DNA of 64,000 nt from an uncultured Bacilli bacterium (GTDB lineage: Bacteria; Bacillota_I; Bacilli_A; RFN20; CAG-826), in assembly GCA_944376605.1 (NCBI GenBank), contig CALWDE010000003.1, positions 1 to 64,000 on the forward strand, in the 5' to 3' direction. The translations under genes were made by a program, and so were the position numbers. The notes beneath the pieces are model-generated. The model was not told the origin of the DNA, did no database searches, and was given only the letters and a program-made list of their open reading frames with translations. How positions within the stretch are numbered: the first letter of the stretch is position 1; every line of letters starts with the position of its first letter. Positions 16,989 through 25,294 of this stretch are shown here, piece after piece.

Positions 16989-17450
16989 TTACTTTTCTTT
17001 CCCAAGCGCGATTGCCACAAGAGGTAATAGATTACTAGCAAGATTCTCTTCGTCTCTAATTTTTTCTAAATCTTCTAAAAAAGGCGTATTTTCATGGACG
17101 CCGAGCCAACAAGAAGCAAGCGATAAAGAAGTAGCCATTAAAAGGATATTTTCCGCCATAGCACCCGCTTCTTCCTGCAAAAAGCCCATATTTGGCTGGA
17201 TATTGCTATCGCCATAAATAACAAACAAAGCGCTGCAATCTCCTATCGATTTTTGCCCTTTCCTTTCTAAAATCTCTGCAATTCTTGCTTTATTTTCATA
17301 AAGAAGACCTTTTAACGGGTAGCGGTGCATCGCGCTAGGAAGAAAAGAAGACGCTTCTTTTATTTTTTCTTTTTCTTCCTCGCTTAAGGCATATTCGTTT
17401 AGAAACTGTCTTGTTGAATGACGTTTTTTCAGCAAATCGAGTAATTCCAC
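16989..17450 (-). CDS. nitroreductase family protein
   Basis: 153 residues, at the short end for the FMN-dependent nitroreductase fold. N-terminal KKRHSTRQFLNEY is the FMN-phosphate-binding RxSxRxF motif. EEAGAMAENILLMATSLSLASCWLG is the dimer and FMN core, and LPLVAIALGKEK closes the protein. It is a flavin oxidoreductase of unknown substrate using NAD(P)H. Divergent from degV, with about 95 bp between the starts. The ribosome site reads GGAGGTAA about 6 nt before the ATG. Confidence 0.85.
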   Translation of the reverse strand: MELLDLLKKRHSTRQFLNEYALSEEEKEKIKEASSFLPSAMHRYPLKGLLYENKARIAEILERKGQKSIGDCSALFVIYGDSNIQPNMGFLQEEAGAMAENILLMATSLSLASCWLGVHENTPFLEDLEKIRDEENLASNLLPLVAIALGKEK

Positions 17451-17546
17451 AGTTTGTTACCTCCATAGTAGAGAAAGGTTTTCTTGCAAGAATTCCCTTC
17501 TTCCACATGATATCGTATAAGAAGGGGCCAAAAGAGGAAGGAAAAT

Positions 17547-18428
17547 ATGGAAAAAATTGTCTTAAGTATTGAAGCAAGCTGTGACATGCCCAAGGATTTA
17601 GCGGAGAAATATCACTTTTCTATCTTGCCCGCTACCGTCATCTTAGGAGATGAAATTGTGCACGATGGAGAAGTAAGTGGAGAAGACTTATTCGCATACT
17701 TTAATAAAACAAAAAAGTTACCTCGCACTTCTTGCTTTAATGTCAATGAGTTTGATGCTTATTTTGAAAAGCTTATCAAAGAGACGGATGCTGATACGGT
17801 AATCCATTTCTCGTTATCAAGTGGAATCTCTGCTACATGTCAAAATGCCATCACTTCTGCTGCTCATATGAGTGAAAAGCTTGGGAAGAAGATTATTGTT
17901 GTGGATACTTTATCTCTTTCTACTGGTATGACCTTACAGGCTTTATATGCAGCAAGATTAAAAGAAACAGGGAATTACACTTCTGATGAAATTGTTGCCA
18001 AAGTGTTAGAGAGAAGAGCTTATGCGCAAACAAGCTTTGCCACAGAATCTGTTAACTATCTAGCAGCAGGAGGAAGATGCCCCTCTGTAGTAGCTATCGC
18101 TGCTAACGTCTTAAAACTTCGTCCACAAATTGTGATGCATGATGGGAAGCTTGCTTCAGCGAAAAAGTATCGTGGAGTGATGAAGAAATGGGTGCCAGAA
18201 CTAATCAAAGATACTTTAGAAGAAAATCCCAACGCCGATAAAGAGATTGTCTTTATCACTTATAGTTCCGCTCCAGAAGAAGTTTTAGAAGCAGCAGAAA
18301 AGCAGTTAAAGGATTTTGGCTTCCGCCATGTAAGAAGAGCCACTGCTGGTGCCACCATTTGCACGCACTGCGGTCCTAATACTCTTGGTGTGCTTTATTA
18401 CTGCGACGGCGAACATCCTGTTTTATAA
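17547..18428 (+). CDS. DegV family fatty-acid-binding protein
   Basis: 293 residues. DegV features: EASCDMPKDLAEKY at the start, the ligand-contact segment PRTSCFNVNEF (T-S around residue 63), and HFSLSSGISATCQNA. RRAYAQTSFATESVNYLAAGGR holds the conserved YLxxGGR motif. DegV/FakB proteins bind a fatty acid and present it to the FakA kinase in Firmicutes. No fakA lies in the window. Ribosome site AGAGGAAGG; followed by a terminator. Confidence 0.9.
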   Translation: MEKIVLSIEASCDMPKDLAEKYHFSILPATVILGDEIVHDGEVSGEDLFAYFNKTKKLPRTSCFNVNEFDAYFEKLIKETDADTVIHFSLSSGISATCQNAITSAAHMSEKLGKKIIVVDTLSLSTGMTLQALYAARLKETGNYTSDEIVAKVLERRAYAQTSFATESVNYLAAGGRCPSVVAIAANVLKLRPQIVMHDGKLASAKKYRGVMKKWVPELIKDTLEENPNADKEIVFITYSSAPEEVLEAAEKQLKDFGFRHVRRATAGATICTHCGPNTLGVLYYCDGEHPVL

Positions 18429-18450
18429 ATTGCACATACTCTTGGAAAAG

Positions 18451-18473
18451 ACCGCCCATAGTGGCAGTTTTTT
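18451..18473 (+). terminator. terminator of degV
   Basis: ACCGCC (18451-18456) with GGCAGT (near 18463-18468), one mismatch, followed by TTTTTT. Confidence 0.6.
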
Positions 18474-18516
18474 CTTTTGATAGCAAGAAAACGCTTATTT
18501 AGACAAAGTAAAGAAA

Positions 18517-18559
18517 ATGTAATCGTTTTCATTGACGAAAATGCCTTTTCTATTATATT
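18517..18559 (+). promoter_or_regulatory. cre box and promoter of surface starch-binding gene
   Basis: ATGTAATCGTTTTCA (18517-18531) matches the CcpA cre consensus WTGNAANCGNWNNCW at every fixed position. Directly after it comes TTGACG (18532-18537), a 16-nt spacer and TATATT (18554-18559), a plausible sigma-A promoter. The cre abuts the -35 on its upstream side, unlike the other cre boxes here, so CcpA could activate rather than repress. Confidence 0.75.
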
Positions 18560-18578
18560 TACACCATAAGGTGACAAA

Positions 18579-19790
18579 ATGAAGAAAATAGCGAAGTTAT
18601 GGATGTGGTTATTAGCGCTAGTAGGATTAACAGGTGGAGCGCTACTTGCTGGCGAAACTGCCACTCCTTTTGTTGCGGAAGCCGCACCTGTTGAAGCTAC
18701 CAGCGTTATAGAAGAGATAGATGCTAGCGATAAGGCTTTTTTGATTTTAAAAGACAATAGATGGGGCGTTGATAGTAAAGATTACACCATTCATTATTGG
18801 GGTGGAAATACTTCGACAAATTGGCCTGGAAAAACATTTGAATGGTCTGATGAACTAAATTGTTATTACGTTGATGACTATGATAATACTTCGACACACG
18901 TCATTATTGTGCGTTGGCATTCTGGACAAATTGGTGCCGAAGGCGGTGAGGCGAATCGCTGGGCTCACTTTGATTCTAACGAAATGACCTCGCCCTATAA
19001 CTTATTTGTGAATACCGACTGGGGTTCTTGTTCCTCTCATGTAGTTACTTCTATTGATACTTATTCGGTTCTTGCGGAAATCCCTAATTCATGGGCGACT
19101 CCACATCTTCATAAATGGCAAGTGTTTGATAATGCGCCTACAGATGAAACTACTCCTGATACGAATTGGCCAGGCGTTGCTTTAAATGATGTAGATACTT
19201 CTCTTACGTATTCTCTAAGTGATGGGTATCGCTTATGTGAGGCTACCTTCTCTTTATTTGGTTCTACTGTAGAAGGCATTACCAATAACTTAATTCTAAA
19301 TAATGGTCAGGGAAATGTTGAAACTCCTGGTATTTCTAGTTGGTCAGATGATCCTTATCAAGTTTTCCGTGTAAATGATTTTGGAACTTCAGCAACTGCT
19401 GAGCTTCTTACGGACGCAAAAGCGCGTAGAGAAGCTTATAACTTCTTAACTTATTTCCGCTCTTTAAGGAAAGAAGATGGAGAAACATCTGATTCGATTT
19501 GCTGGGTGCTCGAAGATACAGAAGCCTATACAACTTTAATGGATACTTGGAACTCCTTAACAGATGAGAGTTTAGTAAGCTCTCTTATGGACGGAGATGT
19601 GACAATTAAGAACACGATTGACATGTTACAAAATCGTTATACTGCGCCTGCTTCTTCCTTCTTTGCTTTCCAAGGGGAAGAAGAAAATGGTATGTATCTC
19701 TTCCTTGCTATTGGAGGAGGGGTGCTTTTACTTCTTGGAGGGGGATATTTCTTCTTCCGTCATATGCGGAAACAAAAATCCTCCTTGTAA
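18579..19790 (+). CDS. membrane-anchored surface protein with two CBM26-like starch-binding modules
   Basis: 403 residues. Signal peptide (residues 1 to about 33, ending VAEAA). Two modules carry aromatic N/T-NWPG motifs typical of CBM26: YTIHYWGGNTSTNWPG near residue 80 and HLHKWQVFD...DTNWPGVAL near 190-208. A 65-residue C-terminal module (SICWVLEDTEAY... DVTIKNTIDMLQ) is shared with the proteins at 34879 and 36354. A membrane segment (LFLAIGGGVLLLLGGGYFFF) and a basic tail follow, with no LPxTG. It probably holds starch at the cell surface. cre-controlled. Confidence 0.78.
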   Translation: MKKIAKLWMWLLALVGLTGGALLAGETATPFVAEAAPVEATSVIEEIDASDKAFLILKDNRWGVDSKDYTIHYWGGNTSTNWPGKTFEWSDELNCYYVDDYDNTSTHVIIVRWHSGQIGAEGGEANRWAHFDSNEMTSPYNLFVNTDWGSCSSHVVTSIDTYSVLAEIPNSWATPHLHKWQVFDNAPTDETTPDTNWPGVALNDVDTSLTYSLSDGYRLCEATFSLFGSTVEGITNNLILNNGQGNVETPGISSWSDDPYQVFRVNDFGTSATAELLTDAKARREAYNFLTYFRSLRKEDGETSDSICWVLEDTEAYTTLMDTWNSLTDESLVSSLMDGDVTIKNTIDMLQNRYTAPASSFFAFQGEEENGMYLFLAIGGGVLLLLGGGYFFFRHMRKQKSSL

Positions 19791-19824
19791 AGGAGGCTTC
19801 TATCTTCTATGATGCGTGATGGTG

Positions 19825-19896
19825 AGATTTCTTAAAGAAGTTTCACGGACGCTCAACAACGTTTTGATGAGCGGCCCTTAGGGGTCGCTCTTTCTC
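19825..19896 (+). promoter_or_regulatory. structured leader with attenuator-like terminator before rimP-nusA operon
   Basis: A long stem GTGAGATTTCTT/AAAGAAGTTTCAC starts near 19825. It is followed by GAGCGGCCC...GGGGTCGCTC (about 19870-19890), a GC-rich hairpin running into TTTCTC just before the ribosome site AAGGAGG of rimP. The second hairpin has the form of an intrinsic terminator, so readthrough into the nusA operon is probably controlled. Autogenous control by NusA is known in other bacteria; here it is inference. Confidence 0.6.
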
Positions 19897-19909
19897 GTTA
19901 AGGAGGATT

Positions 19910-20374
19910 ATGATCGAGGAAAAAGTCATTCAGGAATGGATTTCCCCTCTCTTGGAGGAGATGAATTATACCCTCATCTCTATCAAGAAAAGTGTGACAA
20001 AAAATGAAGTCACATTGCAAATTGTTGTGGATAAAGAAGAACCGATTTCCATCGATGATATCGTCGAAGTATCAGAAAAAATAGGGGAATTGCTCGACGA
20101 AAAAGATGTCGGAGATACTTCTTACATTCTCGATGTATCTTCCTTAGGGATTGAAAAACCAATCGCACTTTCTTCTCTGAAAAAGAAGGTTGGTGCCTAC
20201 GTCCACCTTACTCTGAAAGAACCTTATAAAGGATATCAAGAGTTAGAAGGAAGTTTAGAAGAGGCTGCTCAAGAAGATGTTATTGCCATCAAAGTGAACT
20301 TCAAAGGACAAATCAAAATCGTCAGTATTCCTCTTTCTCATATTGAAGGGGCAAGGTACGCTGTGAAATTTTAA
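19910..20374 (+). CDS. rimP: ribosome maturation factor RimP
   Basis: 154 residues, the normal length. Conserved blocks: VTLQIVVDKEEPISIDDIVEVSEKI in the alpha/beta domain and LDVSSLGIEKPI (the D-V-S-S-P-G-(L/I)-(D/E)-(R/K)-P motif, here with L for P), followed by the SH3-like C-terminal domain. RimP assists 30S subunit maturation. First gene of the rimP-nusA-ylxR-ylxQ-infB-rbfA operon; ribosome site AAGGAGG about 5 nt before the ATG. Confidence 0.93.
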   Translation: MIEEKVIQEWISPLLEEMNYTLISIKKSVTKNEVTLQIVVDKEEPISIDDIVEVSEKIGELLDEKDVGDTSYILDVSSLGIEKPIALSSLKKKVGAYVHLTLKEPYKGYQELEGSLEEAAQEDVIAIKVNFKGQIKIVSIPLSHIEGARYAVKF

Positions 20375-20404
20375 AAAGAAAGAAAATAGATAGGAGTAAT
20401 CACC

Positions 20405-22303
20405 ATGAATCTAAAATTATTTGGAGAATCCTTAAAAGAAATTGCCGCGAATCATAACTTAACGGAAAAGGCAATTATTGGCGCTTTAGAAACCGCGATT
20501 CAAAAGGCATATCAAAAAGAAATCAAAATCCCTGATGCCGAAGTCAAAGTGGATTTAGATATGGACACTGGCTTTGTCACAGTTGCCCAGTTAAAAGAGG
20601 TGCGTCCTGATGAAGAAATCACCGATGACGCTTTACAAATTGACTACGATGCAGCCAAAGAAGACGCGGATGCTTTTTTAGAGAATTTAGAAGACGAAAA
20701 AGAAGAGGCAGAAGAAGCTCTATCTCGTGCCCAAGCAGGGAAAAAGTCTCCGAAGAAAGCCAAAGAAGTAGAGGATGCGGAGTGGAGAGTTTTAGAAATT
20801 GAGAATTTAGCCAAAAAGGTAAAAGACGCCAAAGAGAATATCCGTTTTGGTGGAAAATATCCTTTATACTGCGATATTGACTCTTTATCGAAAATGCTTG
20901 TGAAACAAGTCTATTCCTTACTCCGTTCACAAATTTCCGAAGCAGAAAGAGAAGCTTTATATGATGTTTATAAAGATCATATTGGCGAGATGGAAACAGG
21001 AACAGTGGAAAAGGCCGATGACCGCAGTGTTATTGTGCGCTTAAGACATGGTGTTACCGAACTTACAAGAAAAGAACTCATTGGGGATGAAACCTTTAAG
21101 CCAGGGGACCAAATCAAAGTTTATATTGAAGAGGTAAAGTCTTCTTCCGACCCTTCTAAACCTAGCAAGGGTCCACAAGTCCAAGCGACACGTTCTTCGG
21201 AAGGCTTCTTAAAGCGTCTTTTTGAAGAAGAAATCCGTGAGATTTATGACGGAACCATCTTCATCATGGGTATTGCAAGAGACGCTGGAGTGCGTAGCAA
21301 GGTCGCTGTCATGTCGAAAGCAGAAGATATTGATCCAACAGGAGCCTGTATTGGGCCACAAGGTTCTCGTATTCAAAAGATTATGGATCAGCTTGGCCAC
21401 AACACTTCTGAGAAAGAAAAAATCGATATCATTGCCTATAGTCCTTATTTGCCCTTATATGTCGCAGATGCCTTACGTCCTGCCGAAGTATTAGGGGTGT
21501 ATTTATCGGAAGAAGAACCAGAAGAAGGAAAAAGAAGAGTAGCCTATCTTGTGGTAGAAGAAGATCAAATCCGTAAAGCCTGGGGCAAAAAGAGAGCAAA
21601 CATTCGTTTAGCAGGACGCTTAACTGGGTTACACGTCGAAGTGTTAACAAGAAAAGAAGCAGAAGAAAAAGAAATTCCTTATGTCCGTATGGACGAGCTA
21701 AAGCGCTTAGCTTCGGAAGAAAAACTCCGCCGCGAGATGGCAGAATACGCCGAAAAGAATCGTCAAGAGACAGAAAAGAAGGCGAAACTGTTAGAAGAAG
21801 CTCGCTTAAAAGGTGAAGAAAAGAGTGAAAAGAAAGAGGTTATCTTGCCTCCTCTTGAAGATACTTATGACTTAGACGAGGCAGAAGAAGAGGCGGATGA
21901 AGACACTTTAGAAGAAGAAACTCCTCTCTCTTCTGAGGAAGAAAAGAAGGAAGAAGAGACTCTTCCTGCTTCCGAGGAGAAGGAGGAAGCTCCTGCTAAG
22001 CAAGAAGAAACTTTGCACGTTACCACCACCACAACCTTACAGGCTTTAGAAGAAGAACTCGGCCATACTGGTAAGAAGGAGTCTTCTTCCAAAAAGAAAG
22101 GAAGCAAGAAACGTCCTCATCATATTTCTGAAGAAGAAATTGCCCACGTGAAGCCTTCTGAAGGCATCACTGCTGCTATGCCAATCTATTCGAAAGAAGA
22201 ACTGGAAGAGATTGAAAAAGAAGAAGCAGAGATGGAAGAAGAGGGCGATTCTTACGACGATTACGATTTCGACGATTACGACGAATATTACGACGAGCAT
22301 TAA
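20405..22303 (+). CDS. nusA: transcription factor NusA, with charged insertion and long acidic tail
   Basis: 632 residues, much longer than the 350-400 usual in Bacillota. RNA-polymerase-binding N-domain (residues 1 to about 80), then a highly charged insertion predicted as coiled coil (about 85-145: ENLEDEKEEAEEALSRAQ... VKDAKENI) before the domain resumes at YSLLRSQISEAEREALYDVY. S1 domain (GTVEKADDRSVIVRL), then KH1/KH2 with GACIGPQGSRIQKIM and VEEDQIRKAWGKKRANIRLA. Residues about 460-632 are a Glu/Lys-rich tail ending in repeats of Asp, Tyr and Glu. Controls pausing, termination and antitermination. Confidence 0.93.
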   Translation: MNLKLFGESLKEIAANHNLTEKAIIGALETAIQKAYQKEIKIPDAEVKVDLDMDTGFVTVAQLKEVRPDEEITDDALQIDYDAAKEDADAFLENLEDEKEEAEEALSRAQAGKKSPKKAKEVEDAEWRVLEIENLAKKVKDAKENIRFGGKYPLYCDIDSLSKMLVKQVYSLLRSQISEAEREALYDVYKDHIGEMETGTVEKADDRSVIVRLRHGVTELTRKELIGDETFKPGDQIKVYIEEVKSSSDPSKPSKGPQVQATRSSEGFLKRLFEEEIREIYDGTIFIMGIARDAGVRSKVAVMSKAEDIDPTGACIGPQGSRIQKIMDQLGHNTSEKEKIDIIAYSPYLPLYVADALRPAEVLGVYLSEEEPEEGKRRVAYLVVEEDQIRKAWGKKRANIRLAGRLTGLHVEVLTRKEAEEKEIPYVRMDELKRLASEEKLRREMAEYAEKNRQETEKKAKLLEEARLKGEEKSEKKEVILPPLEDTYDLDEAEEEADEDTLEEETPLSSEEEKKEEETLPASEEKEEAPAKQEETLHVTTTTTLQALEEELGHTGKKESSSKKKGSKKRPHHISEEEIAHVKPSEGITAAMPIYSKEELEEIEKEEAEMEEEGDSYDDYDFDDYDEYYDEH

Positions 22304-22305
22304 AA

Positions 22306-22545
22306 ATGAAAAAAGAAAACCCAAGAATGTGTATTCTTTCGCGAAAGCGTTTCCCTAAAGAAGAGCTCATCCGTTTTGAAAAGAAAGACGCGAAATATCT
22401 TTATCCTTCTAGTAGCGGGAGAGGCGTCTATGTTTCGAAAAAAGTTCTTCTCTCAATAAACGGGAAAGCACTTCTAGAAAAAAGATTCCATTTCTCTTGG
22501 GACGAGGAAGACTGGGAAAGGATAAAAAGGGATGCTCAAAAATAA
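22306..22545 (+). CDS. ylxR: YlxR family RNA-binding protein
   Basis: 79 residues. Family motifs: MCILSRKRFPKEELIRFEK (normally R-x-C-x-x-C/S-R...K-x-E-L-I-R) and GRGVYVSKK. YlxR is a small protein of the nusA-infB operon; in Bacillus it has been linked to RNase P function and to gene regulation. It starts 2 nt after the nusA stop and overlaps ylxQ by 14 nt, so translation is coupled. Confidence 0.88.
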   Translation: MKKENPRMCILSRKRFPKEELIRFEKKDAKYLYPSSSGRGVYVSKKVLLSINGKALLEKRFHFSWDEEDWERIKRDAQK

Positions 22546-22834
22546 AAAATTATCCTTTCTAGGCTTACTCCATAAGGGAGGTAATCTCCTTTATGGACCA
22601 GAGTTAAAATCTTCCTACCAAAAAGCTTCTCTTATTTTAGAAAGCAAAGGGGAAGAAAGCGGAGAACGTCTCCGCTTCCGCAAAAAGATAAAAGAAGCAA
22701 ACATTGCTTATCTTGCGGAAGAGTTTAGCGAGGAAGAACTTGGAGATGCCTTAGGGAAATCTCCCATAAGTTTCGTTGGTATTCTTGGTAAGAAAGCAAA
22801 AGATGCGTATTTAAGAAAGGAGGAAGAGTCATGA
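22532..22834 (+). CDS. ylxQ: L7Ae-family ribosomal protein YlxQ
   Basis: 100 residues. The opening LSFLGLLHKGGNLLYGPE matches the L7Ae/L30e signature L-x-L-L-G-L-A-x-R-A-G-x-x-x-x-G, somewhat diverged. YlxQ proteins bind kink-turn RNA. Position between ylxR and infB is the usual one. It overlaps both neighbours (14 nt with ylxR, 4 nt ATGA with infB). Confidence 0.85.
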   Translation: MLKNKKLSFLGLLHKGGNLLYGPELKSSYQKASLILESKGEESGERLRFRKKIKEANIAYLAEEFSEEELGDALGKSPISFVGILGKKAKDAYLRKEEES

Positions 22835-24717
22835 AAAAAGGAGAGAATTTTGACAAAAAGCAGCAGCATTATGGGCACAAGAAAAATGAAAGTCCGAAAA
22901 TGCGACAAAGTAACTTTGAGCAGCGTCCTAATAAAAAACAAGAACTTGCCAAAGTGAATGGAGGTGTCTTTGTCTATTCAAAGCCCTTATCTGTTTCTGA
23001 ACTTTCTGAAGCGATTAACACCCCCATTAATGCCATTATTAAGTACTTATTCTCGCAAGGGAAAATGATTACGATCAATCAAATTCTTGATGATGACACG
23101 ATTGGTGAACTTTGCTTAGAGTTTGGTTATGACTTTAAGAAAGAAAAAGTTGTAGATGCGACGCATTTTGAAGAACTCGAAATTGATGATGATCCCTCTT
23201 TACTCGAAGAGCGTCCTCCTGTTGTTACCGTTATGGGCCATGTCGACCACGGCAAAACTTCCATCATTGACGCGATTCGTCATACTAATGTCGCCGGGAA
23301 AGAGGCCGGCGGTATTTCACAGGCCATTGGTGCCTATCAAAAGGAATGGAACGGTAAAAAAGTTACCATTATTGACACTCCGGGACACGCCGCTTTTACC
23401 GCAATGAGAGCAAGAGGTGCTTCCGTAACCGATATTGTTGTGCTCGTAGTTGCTGCCGATGATGGCGTCATGCCGCAAACAATCGAAGCAATCGATCACG
23501 CCAAAGCTGCAGGAAGCGAAATCATCGTTGCCATCAACAAGATGGATTTACCTGGTGCTAACCCCGTTCGTGTTAAAAATGAACTGATGGCGCAAGAAGT
23601 GGTCGCGGAAGATTTTGGTGGCGATGTTTTGACAGTAGAAGTATCTGCAAAAACAGGAAAAGGACTTGATGACTTACTTGACGCAATCCTTTTAAAAGCA
23701 GAAATGATGGAACTCAAAGCCAATCCAAACCGTTATGCAATTGGCACGGTTCTAGAAGCAAACTTAGATAAAGGAGAAGGACCTAAAGCTACCTTACTCA
23801 TCCAAAATGGTACCTTATCGCAAGGGGACTATGTGGTTGTAGGAACAATCTATGGAAAAATCCGCAGAATGGTCAATGAAAATGGAGTCTCATTAAAGGT
23901 TGCTGGGCCTTCTACTCCTGTTTCAGTCATTGGCTTATCAGAGGTTCCGCAAGCAGGGGACCGCTTTATGGCATTCCCAAGTGAAAAGCAGGCCAAAGAA
24001 GTCGCAGAAGCGCGGGCCTTAAAGAAGAAAGAAGAGGAAAGAGGTGGCAGTGCTGCCTTAACTCTTTCTGATTTGAATAACATCGTGAATACGGGAAAAA
24101 TCCAAGACATGAATATTATTGTCAAAGCGGATACCCAGGGCTCTGCAGAATCTTTAAAAGCCAACTTGGAAAAACTTTCGAATGATCAAGTCCGGATTAA
24201 AGTGCTTGAGGCTAGGGCGGGTGCAATTTCCGATAGTGATGTTCTTCTTGCTAGTGCCTCGAAAGCTATTATCTACGGCTTTAATCTTCGCCCTGATGCA
24301 AGAGTAAAAGAAAAAGCCAAAGAAGAACATGTAGAAATCCGTACTTACCGCATCATCTATGAAATCTTAGAAGAGGTGGAAGCGGTTGTAAAAGGTATGT
24401 ATAAGGCTGAACTTACGGAAAAAGTCACCGGTTCTGCTGAAATTCGTCACCGTTATAAAATCACAGATGTTGGTGTTGTCGCTGGTAGTTATGTCTTAGA
24501 TGGCACCATTAAAGTGGGAGAAAAATGCCGCCTCATCCGTGACCAAGTTGTTATTTATGAAGGCAAGATTAACTCTCTTGCTAGATTTAAAGACCGCGTG
24601 AAAGAAGTCAGCAAAGGCTATGAATGCGGTATTACACTTCATAATTATCAAGACATTAAAGAAGGCGATATCATCGAATGTTTTGAAATGGTAGAAAAGG
24701 AAGAGAAAAATGCCTAA
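22831..24717 (+). CDS. infB: translation initiation factor IF-2
   Basis: 628 residues; short N-terminal extension (about 45 residues) ahead of IF2N ([17 protein letters not shown]). GTPase: G1 GHVDHGKT (near 136), G2 region [11 protein letters not shown]3 DTPGH, G4 NKMD, G5 SAKTGKGLD. Domains II, III ([17 protein letters not shown]) and IV (GSAEIR...GVVAGSYV) follow. It places initiator tRNA on the 30S subunit. ATGA overlap with ylxQ at the start and an 8-nt overlap with rbfA at the end. Confidence 0.97.
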   Translation: MKKGENFDKKQQHYGHKKNESPKMRQSNFEQRPNKKQELAKVNGGVFVYSKPLSVSELSEAINTPINAIIKYLFSQGKMITINQILDDDTIGELCLEFGYDFKKEKVVDATHFEELEIDDDPSLLEERPPVVTVMGHVDHGKTSIIDAIRHTNVAGKEAGGISQAIGAYQKEWNGKKVTIIDTPGHAAFTAMRARGASVTDIVVLVVAADDGVMPQTIEAIDHAKAAGSEIIVAINKMDLPGANPVRVKNELMAQEVVAEDFGGDVLTVEVSAKTGKGLDDLLDAILLKAEMMELKANPNRYAIGTVLEANLDKGEGPKATLLIQNGTLSQGDYVVVGTIYGKIRRMVNENGVSLKVAGPSTPVSVIGLSEVPQAGDRFMAFPSEKQAKEVAEARALKKKEEERGGSAALTLSDLNNIVNTGKIQDMNIIVKADTQGSAESLKANLEKLSNDQVRIKVLEARAGAISDSDVLLASASKAIIYGFNLRPDARVKEKAKEEHVEIRTYRIIYEILEEVEAVVKGMYKAELTEKVTGSAEIRHRYKITDVGVVAGSYVLDGTIKVGEKCRLIRDQVVIYEGKINSLARFKDRVKEVSKGYECGITLHNYQDIKEGDIIECFEMVEKEEKNA

Positions 24718-25081
24718 TAGACGCGATAAATTACAAGCAATCATTCAGCGTGACTTAGCGGATATCTTAGCTTTTGAAATCAAAAACAAAACAGTAGGAT
24801 TTCCTTGCTTAAACGAAGTGCATTTAACCGCGGATTATTCTTTAGCAAAGTGCTACGTCTCTTTCTTGGGCAGCAAGCATCCAAAAGAGAACTTTGAAGA
24901 ACTTTGTAAGTTAAAAGGAGTCATTCGTTCCCTTCTCGCCAAAAAACTTGATATCTATAAAGTTCCTGATCTTCAGTTTATTTATGATGATTCTTTTGAT
25001 AAGGCAGAACGTATTGAAAAAATCATCGAAGAAGAAGGAAGAGAAATTGCTTCCTTTCATCAAGAAGAAAAAGAAGACTAA
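24710..25081 (+). CDS. rbfA: ribosome-binding factor A
   Basis: 123 residues with the RbfA KH-fold pattern: RRDKLQAIIQRDLADILAFE at the N-terminus, LTADYSLAKCYVSFLG in the middle and DLQFIYDDSFDKAERIEKI at the end. It binds the 30S subunit during late maturation. Last gene of the operon; a strong terminator follows, so truB-ribF, which usually comes next, is disconnected here (31761 onward). Confidence 0.93.
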   Translation: MPNRRDKLQAIIQRDLADILAFEIKNKTVGFPCLNEVHLTADYSLAKCYVSFLGSKHPKENFEELCKLKGVIRSLLAKKLDIYKVPDLQFIYDDSFDKAERIEKIIEEEGREIASFHQEEKED

Positions 25082-25098
25082 TCTTGCCTTACTCATTT

Positions 25099-25125
25099 GC
25101 CTCTCTTATCTCAGAGAGGCTTTTT
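25099..25125 (+). terminator. terminator of the nusA-infB operon
   Basis: GCCTCTC (25099-25105) / GAGAGGC (25114-25120) followed by TTTTT. The following 169 bp to the convergent ATPase gene hold nothing else recognisable. Confidence 0.85.
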
Positions 25126-25294
25126 ATTTGCTAGATTATCCTTGCAGAACTGCCTCTGATTTGAAAAACCTATTTCGCATTTATCTCTGCAAAAAGAGTA
25201 TATTTTCTTTGATTTTTAAATGCAAAACTTCGTAACAAAGCAGTTAGGAGAAGCTTCTGTAATAATTAAAAAATGTAGAAAACGAGAAGAGAAT

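Noticed and set aside
18398-18757. Minus-strand reading frame over the start of the surface protein gene
   Set aside because: It is the antisense of a well-supported signal peptide region and cre promoter.
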